From the NCBI GenBank assembly GCA_014379815.1, contig JACMLA010000876.1, positions 1-8,872 of the forward strand: 8,872 nt of DNA. Direction: 5' to 3'. The notes beneath the pieces are model-generated. The model had not been told where the DNA came from and did no database searches. It saw nothing but the letters and a program-made list of their open reading frames with translations. Source of the DNA: Bryobacteraceae bacterium (GTDB taxonomy: Bacteria > Acidobacteriota > Terriglobia > Bryobacterales > Bryobacteraceae). Both the position numbers and the translations under genes were made by a program. Position 1 is the first letter of the stretch; each line of letters starts with the position of its first letter. Positions 5,334-8,872 of this stretch are shown here, piece after piece.

Positions 5334-5972
5334 CTAGTAAGTCTCCAGTGTCGTTTTGTCTGGATCGGGCCGCACCGCAAGACGGCCCTCAGCCGAGTAG
5401 GCGTCGTGCTTTGAAAACATCCATCGGTGGAGATCTGGCAGAGTCGTCAGGTTTGCCGCCAGAGCAAGAATGTTCTGCAGAGATTTTTCTTCCCGTAGCC
5501 TGCGCGAATCTCGTAGTTCCGGACTCATGCCGGCGTCGGGCGAAGCAGCAAACTGCAGATTGAATTGACCGGGCCCGATACCGTAGATCCACTTAAAGAT
5601 TGCTCTCGTTCTGCGCATGTGGAAGTCCGACGTAATGATCAGCAGGGTCCGCCACCGGGCAGGGTCCGCATGAAGAATCCGGGAGAAATAAGCGTTTCCA
5701 ATCGTGTCGAGCGATAGTCCTTCAAGGCGGATCCTGTCAGTGGGAACACCCCTGCTCGTCAGGTACCGCGCACCTGCAACGCATTCCTGGATGGGATACC
5801 CCAGCCCATCGATTGGCGGAGGAAGATGCGGAGTCGCCTGACTCAGGCAAAGAAACACACCACCGCTGTCCATTTGAAGCGCCAGATCAAAGCGTGCCTG
5901 AGACCATGGCGGCAAGACTCCCCCTGCTCTTACACCTCCGCCAGGCACCACTATCGCGTCGGTCTGCTTCAT
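5334..5972 (-). CDS. YdcF/DUF218 family protein
   Basis: A 212-residue protein of the DUF218 family (YdcF, SanA, ElyC relatives). It begins at once with the core strand TDAIVVPGGGVRAGGVLPPW (residues 4-23). It continues with a loop around residues 45-54 (ATPHLPPPID), GLSLDTIGNAYFSR (104-117), whose acidic and TIGNA residues match the family's conserved EG.S.DT.GNA pattern, and LLIITSDFHMRRTRAIFKW (130-148), the conserved TS.FHM.R. block. E. coli YdcF binds SAM, while SanA and ElyC affect envelope integrity; no substrate is known. The lack of an N-terminal membrane helix makes this a cytosolic, YdcF-like form. Its start is 29 bp from the divergent tRNA-Lys. No strong ribosome binding site is visible. 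Confidence 0.82.
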   Translation of the reverse strand: MKQTDAIVVPGGGVRAGGVLPPWSQARFDLALQMDSGGVFLCLSQATPHLPPPIDGLGYPIQECVAGARYLTSRGVPTDRIRLEGLSLDTIGNAYFSRILHADPARWRTLLIITSDFHMRRTRAIFKWIYGIGPGQFNLQFAASPDAGMSPELRDSRRLREEKSLQNILALAANLTTLPDLHRWMFSKHDAYSAEGRLAVRPDPDKTTLETY

Positions 5973-6001
5973 AAGCGCATGATATTCTAGACTTAAGTGA
6001 T

Positions 6002-6074
6002 GAGCCGGTAGCTCAGCTGGTAGAGCACCTGACTTTTAATTAGGTGGTCGCGGGTTCGAGACCCGCCCGGCTCA
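6002..6074 (+). tRNA. tRNA-Lys (anticodon UUU)
   Basis: A complete 73-nt cloverleaf. The acceptor stem GAGCCGG (6002-6008) pairs perfectly with CCGGCTC (6067-6073). The D stem is GCTC/GAGC. The anticodon stem CCTGA/TTAGG (one G-U pair) holds loop CTTTTAA with anticodon TTT at 6035-6037. The T arm is GCGGG-TTCGAGA-CCCGC (6050-6066), and the discriminator is A6074. CCA is not encoded and must be added after transcription. It reads AAA and, with wobble, AAG lysine codons. Confidence 0.97.
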
Positions 6075-6127
6075 CTTGCCTATTCCTCATCCAATCCCCA
6101 GACGAGGCATCGTAGACTAGAGAGCAT

Positions 6128-6214
6128 GCGGATGTGGCGAAATTGGCAGACGCGCCAGACTTAGGATCTGGTTCCCGAGAGGGAGTGCTGGTTCAAGTCC
6201 AGTCATCCGCACCA
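6128..6214 (+). tRNA. tRNA-Leu (anticodon UAG), CCA encoded
   Basis: A class II tRNA. The acceptor stem GCGGATG (6128-6134) pairs perfectly with CATCCGC (6204-6210), followed by discriminator A6211 and encoded CCA (6212-6214). The anticodon stem CCAGA/TCTGG encloses loop CTTAGGA with anticodon TAG. A long variable arm with TCCC/GGGA pairing (within TTCCCGAGAGGGAGT) marks it as leucine type. The T arm carries GGTTCAAGTCC. It follows tRNA-Lys after 53 nt, probably in one transcript, and is followed after 11 nt by a small coding region. Confidence 0.97.
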
Positions 6215-6217
6215 GGA
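6214..6217 (+). promoter_or_regulatory. Ribosome binding site overlapping the tRNA-Leu CCA end
   Basis: AGGA, 8 nt before GTG 6226, is the only Shine-Dalgarno-like sequence in front of the small membrane protein. Its first base is the last A of the encoded tRNA CCA. 3'-end maturation of the tRNA would therefore cut exactly at this site. Confidence 0.4.
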
Positions 6218-6225
6218 TCTGTTGA

Positions 6226-6456
6226 GTGATCGACAACACGCTCGCAACAGCAATCGTCTCCGCCAGCAGCGCCGTCATTGTGTCCGTCACCGCTCTGGTC
6301 TTGAATAACAAGGGGTTCGACGATGTAAACAGGCGCTTTGACGACGTTAACAAACGCCTGGACCGCATTGATCGCGCGGTAGATGTCATCCAGTCGGACC
6401 TGAAAGAGTTCTACAAGAACATCATTCGCTTAAACGAAAAAACCGGCCTTTCTTAA
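6226..6456 (+). CDS. Small membrane-anchored coiled-coil protein
   Basis: A 76-residue protein starting with GTG 11 nt after tRNA-Leu. Residues about 6-27 (LATAIVSASSAVIVSVTALVL) form one transmembrane helix. Residues 30-70 are a strongly heptad-patterned helix with two near-identical turns, GFDDVNRRFDDVNKRLDRID, continuing as VIQSDLKEFYKNIIRLNE. The design (short N-terminal anchor plus a charged coiled coil) recalls small phage or stress-related coiled-coil proteins with FD/VD(K/R)RFD repeats, but I do not recognise a named family. The DNA under the repeat is itself partly duplicated, with synonymous changes (ttcgacgatgtaaac versus tttgacgacgttaac), which favours a real translated repeat. 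It ends 9 nt from the convergent cupin gene. Function is unknown; oligomerisation through the coil is inferred. Confidence 0.65.
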   Translation: MIDNTLATAIVSASSAVIVSVTALVLNNKGFDDVNRRFDDVNKRLDRIDRAVDVIQSDLKEFYKNIIRLNEKTGLS

Positions 6457-6465
6457 TCATGAGCG

Positions 6466-6900
6466 TCATTCCAGTTCTGTAGTTTTCCAGGGACCTACCG
6501 AAGTTCCGATAATCAGCGTCTCCCCCTCGCAGCCCTCAAAGTGCTCGACACCGGCACGGACCACAAAGAAGCCTCCCGCGCCAATCCGCCGGACTGCATC
6601 CTTCCTCATCCGCCTGCCCCATCCAAGCAACAGAGTCCCCCGAACCACAACCACGTGAGCGTCCTGCGTGTGGTGATGTCCCCCAACCCACAAACCGCTG
6701 GGCATCTGAAAGGCATACGTGAATAGCGATCCCGCGCGATCGCGATCCCCCTCCAGAACGGCATACTTCGCACCGCCCCTCTCCTCCCGTTGCCACTGAA
6801 TCTCCAGAGGCGACCAAACAAGAGATTCTGCCTTCTCTGCAGCGCCTCCACTCGTTACCGCCAGCCCCGTAGAACCAAACATCAAGTGCCGTCTCGTCAT
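6466..6900 (-). CDS. Tat-exported cupin-domain protein
   Basis: A 144-residue protein with an N-terminal twin-arginine signal (TRRHLMFGSTGLAV), indicating folded export, as expected for a metal-binding protein. The rest is a single cupin barrel. Motif 1 is GGHHHTQDAHVVVVRGTLLLG, with histidines at 75-77 and 82 and alanine where many cupins have glutamate. Motif 2 is FFVVRAGVEHFEG with H120. The histidines could hold one metal ion. The barrel resembles cupins of the form HxHx..HVVVLxGTLxxGxG...AGxxHF with no assigned substrate. ATG 6900 was chosen because the twin arginines then fall at residues 3-4. GTG 6921 would add seven residues, and neither start has a clear ribosome binding site. It lies 85 nt downstream of apaG on the same strand (64 nt if GTG 6921 is used). 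Confidence 0.8.
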   Translation of the reverse strand: MTRRHLMFGSTGLAVTSGGAAEKAESLVWSPLEIQWQREERGGAKYAVLEGDRDRAGSLFTYAFQMPSGLWVGGHHHTQDAHVVVVRGTLLLGWGRRMRKDAVRRIGAGGFFVVRAGVEHFEGCEGETLIIGTSVGPWKTTELE

Positions 6901-6985
6901 AGCGGCAGTATGCCGTTTCACGAGCCAAAACCAAATCCGAATCTTGCGGTTAAAGTCCTCGCAAAGCTAAAAGTGGCGTTGCAAA

Positions 6986-7399
6986 TTAGTTCACTCGGTA
7001 TCTGGCCTTTAACGCAAAGGGAGCAATCTCAGCGTCAAACAGGTCTCCGCCTGTACGAACCATTTGATAGGTGCCCCGCATCACCCCAGTCGGCGTCTCC
7101 AGATGACACCATGACGAATACTGGTAAGACTCTCCCGCCGCCAGCACCGGCTGGTCTCCCACCACACCAGGGCCTTTCACTTCACGGACATGCTCCAGCG
7201 CATCGGTGATGATCCAGTGCCGGCTCATCAGTTGCACAGTCTCTGCTCCCTGATTGGTAATCCGAACCGTATACTGAAACACCCATTCGCCCTGAGCAGC
7301 ACGCGATTGTTCTGGTGCGTGTCGGGATAAAACTTCTACCCGCACGCCCTCGGTTACAGCGTCGGATACTACCGCGGGTTCTGATCCCGGATCAGCCAT
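6986..7399 (-). CDS. apaG: ApaG domain protein (DUF525)
   Basis: A 137-residue ApaG protein, a little longer than the usual 125 or so. The fibronectin-III-like beta sandwich is covered by YTVRITNQGAETVQL (43-57), the diagnostic SRHWIITDA (59-67), EVKGPGVVGDQPVL (73-86) with the GxGxxG signature at 76-81, and the typical LETPTGVMRGTYQMV (100-114) followed by FDAEI and PFAL. In E. coli apaG lies in an operon with apaH and ksgA, and early work tied it to cobalt resistance; the molecular function remains unclear and a protein- or nucleotide-binding role is usually assumed. Here it stands alone, followed by the cupin gene and divergent from the nucleotidyltransferase pair with a 70-bp gap. The ATG start gives a slightly acidic, non-conserved first 15 residues. 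Confidence 0.93.
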   Translation of the reverse strand: MADPGSEPAVVSDAVTEGVRVEVLSRHAPEQSRAAQGEWVFQYTVRITNQGAETVQLMSRHWIITDALEHVREVKGPGVVGDQPVLAAGESYQYSSWCHLETPTGVMRGTYQMVRTGGDLFDAEIAPFALKARYRVN

Positions 7400-7469
7400 G
7401 CTTCGAGTGTAATCCGGCTCAGTCGGTGCTAATGACGAGGTTCCGGGTATCGTAGCGGGTGAGGCAACA

Positions 7470-8366
7470 TTGACAAGCGGAAAACCGGTTCACATTGTCC
7501 TTCCCGAAGGTACAAAGGTACTTGTAAACCGCAGTGGACGCGTCGGAGTCGTATCGCACGTGCCAGACGTTCCTCAGGATCCCTACCGGGTTCGATTTGC
7601 TGACTCGGCTGAGGAGAATTTCATGCGAGCCGACCTCAGAATCTTCAAGCACGTCCAGGCGGAGATCCCCCTGGTGGTTGATCCCGCAGGCCTGCTCAAA
7701 TTCGTTCAGTATCGGTGCATCGTTGGCTCTACCGCCTATGGTTTAAGTCAGGTAGGTTCTGACGTGGATCGCCGTGGTTTCTACCTTGCCCCGGCAGATC
7801 TCGAGTGGTCTCTATCAGGCCTTCCCGCGCAACTTGAAACTGACAGCGAAGAAGTGTACTGGGAACTGGAGAAGTTTATCCGGCTGGCTCTGAAAGCGAA
7901 TCCGAACGTCCTCGAATGCCTGTACTCGCCAATGGTGGAAACGTGCACGCCGATCGCTAACGAACTAATTGAGATGCGCCATGCTTTCCTGTCCAGACAC
8001 GTTCATCGCACCTATAACGCATATGTTCTGTCACAATTCACTAAACTCGAGCAGGATCTGAGAGCCCACGGCCAGATCCGCTGGAAGCACGTGATGCACC
8101 TGGTGCGACTCCTGCTTTCGGGTATTGTTGTGTTGACCGAGGGCTTTGTCCCGGTAAGTGTGGAAGGCTGTCGCGAACACCTGCTTGCAATCCGCAGGGG
8201 CGAAATTCCCTGGGATCATGTTGAGCGTTGGCGACTCAGCCTCCACCGGAAGTTTGACGACGCCCTCGAATCTACCCCTCTCCCCGAACATCCTGACTAT
8301 TCGCGCGCAAACCAATTCCTGATCAGGGCTCGTCGTGCTGCCGCCTCCGCGGAGTACGGCCGGTGA
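7470..8366 (+). CDS. Nucleotidyltransferase, YcgL/RlaP type, with N-terminal beta domain
   Basis: A 298-residue protein of the Pol beta-type nucleotidyltransferase superfamily, close to the YcgL/RlaP group (Pfam PF10127 by recognition). The active-site motif is VGSTAYGLSQVGSDVDRRG: GS at 86-87 and the metal carboxylates D98 and D100; the third is probably E128 in SEEVYW. KANPNVLECLYSP (142-154) and the helical C-terminal region (WKHVMHLVRLLLSG) follow. Residues 1-65 are a separate small beta domain (LPEGTKVLVNRSGRVGVV, then YRVRFADS), SH3- or KOW-like in pattern. The TTG start has GAGG upstream (7461-7464), 5 nt away. RlaP relatives are associated with RNA repair ligases, but none is encoded here, so the substrate is unknown. 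It overlaps the next gene by 4 nt. Confidence 0.85.
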   Translation: MTSGKPVHIVLPEGTKVLVNRSGRVGVVSHVPDVPQDPYRVRFADSAEENFMRADLRIFKHVQAEIPLVVDPAGLLKFVQYRCIVGSTAYGLSQVGSDVDRRGFYLAPADLEWSLSGLPAQLETDSEEVYWELEKFIRLALKANPNVLECLYSPMVETCTPIANELIEMRHAFLSRHVHRTYNAYVLSQFTKLEQDLRAHGQIRWKHVMHLVRLLLSGIVVLTEGFVPVSVEGCREHLLAIRRGEIPWDHVERWRLSLHRKFDDALESTPLPEHPDYSRANQFLIRARRAAASAEYGR

Positions 8367-8872
8367 TCGACTACGACCTGCTGCGCAGCGAAACCCAGTC
8401 GCATCGATATCCGTTGCTCTTCACAACGATCAGCGGCGCGCACTTGTATGGCTTTCCCTCAGCGGACTCGGACTACGACCTCCGTGGCGTTCACGTGCTG
8501 CCTGCGAGCGAAGCCGTCGGACTCCTGCCGAAGCAGGAAACTGTGGAGTCCAGCCTTCGTGCCGGGGTAGAGATAGATCTGGTCACCCACGACGTTCTCA
8601 AGTTTTTGACCATGTTATTGAAGAGGAACGGATACGTGCTGGAACAGCTTTACTCGCCCTTGGTTGTGCACACTACTTCGGAACATGCTCAATTGAAGGC
8701 AATCGCAGCCGGTTGTGTCACACGTCACCACAGTCATCACTATCTCGGGTTCGCAGCAAGCCAGTGGGAGTTGTTTCGCAAAGAGGATCCACCCCGAGTG
8801 AAGCCATTGCTGTATGTATACCGGGTTCTGCTAACCGGCATTCATTTGATGCGCACGGGTCATGTCGAGTCA
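8363..8872 (+). CDS. Second YcgL/RlaP-type nucleotidyltransferase (partial, runs off the window)
   Basis: The frame is open from GTG 8363 to the last base, giving 170 residues so far. It is a diverged paralog of the upstream protein: SGAHLYGFPSADSDYDLRG (24-42) aligns with its active site and keeps the carboxylates D37 and D39. D72 in EIDLV is the likely third metal ligand. RNGYVLEQLYSP (88-99) parallels ANPNVLECLYSP upstream. The usual glycine-serine of the nucleotide-binding loop is glycine-alanine here. There is no N-terminal beta domain. A histidine-rich stretch, TRHHSHHYLGFAASQW (122-137), and a hydrophobic helical region (VKPLLYVYRVLLTGIHLMRTG) resemble the C-terminal region of the first protein. 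The start overlaps the upstream stop (GTGA), so translation is coupled, and the two proteins probably act together. The C-terminus is outside the window. Confidence 0.85.
   Translation, partial: MIDYDLLRSETQSHRYPLLFTTISGAHLYGFPSADSDYDLRGVHVLPASEAVGLLPKQETVESSLRAGVEIDLVTHDVLKFLTMLLKRNGYVLEQLYSPLVVHTTSEHAQLKAIAAGCVTRHHSHHYLGFAASQWELFRKEDPPRVKPLLYVYRVLLTGIHLMRTGHVES

Noticed and set aside
6002..6456. Integration site of a mobile element at the tRNA pair
   Set aside because: tRNA genes are common attachment sites, but no integrase and no repeated tRNA 3' end were seen within the window.
6790..7209. Plus-strand open frame across the cupin-apaG junction (139 residues)
   Set aside because: Its sequence is proline-, serine- and arginine-rich, as expected from antisense reading. 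The minus-strand ApaG and cupin proteins are clearly real.
7470..7498. TTGACA hexamer as a -35 promoter element
   Set aside because: It coincides with the proposed TTG start codon. At 17 bp spacing the -10 candidate (CATTGT) matches only half the consensus.
1..8872. CRISPR arrays, insertion sequences or rRNA
   Set aside because: No regularly spaced repeats, transposase-like proteins, terminal inverted repeats or rRNA-like conserved sequence were found on reading through.

Overview
The window looks like a chromosomal segment of a moderately GC-rich Gram-negative bacterium, most likely an Acidobacteriota member. This is inferred from my memory of similar proteins (the HU-like/TIR proteins, the YdcF-like protein, the paired nucleotidyltransferases and the small IscU-like protein); no search was run. 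Most genes are housekeeping or accessory singletons. Spacing is tight, and many starts are GTG, TTG or, apparently, CTG.

Layout. 1-2343 (+): 3' end of prfA (release factor 1), prmC (the methyltransferase that modifies release factors) and dinB (DNA polymerase IV). prfA-prmC is a functional pair: PrmC methylates the GGQ glutamine of the factor encoded just upstream. 2351-2533 (-): a tiny secreted lysine/aspartate-rich protein. 2534-2772: a 239-bp intergenic region with two palindromic, operator-like elements. 2773-3529 (+): a two-gene module of a minimal HU-like protein overlapping an HU-like/TIR fusion. This is the most unusual part of the window. 3523-4367 (-): a Nudix (MutT-like) hydrolase followed by a small exported TPR protein. 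4430-5313 (+): an IscU/NifU-like Fe-S scaffold and an exported hypothetical protein. 5334-5972 (-): a YdcF/DUF218 protein. 6002-6214 (+): tRNA-Lys(UUU) and tRNA-Leu(UAG). 6226-6456 (+): a small membrane-anchored coiled-coil protein whose ribosome binding site touches the tRNA-Leu CCA end. 6466-7399 (-): apaG and a Tat-exported cupin. 7470-8872 (+): two tandem, 4-nt-overlapping nucleotidyltransferases of the YcgL/RlaP type (Pol beta fold); the second runs off the window.

The best candidates for something undescribed are three. The first is the HU-like plus HU-TIR pair, which could link nucleoid or DNA sensing to a TIR effector. The second is the tandem nucleotidyltransferase pair, whose two members have diverged active-site motifs. 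The third is the tRNA-coupled small membrane protein. No CRISPR array, transposase, integrase or rRNA was seen.
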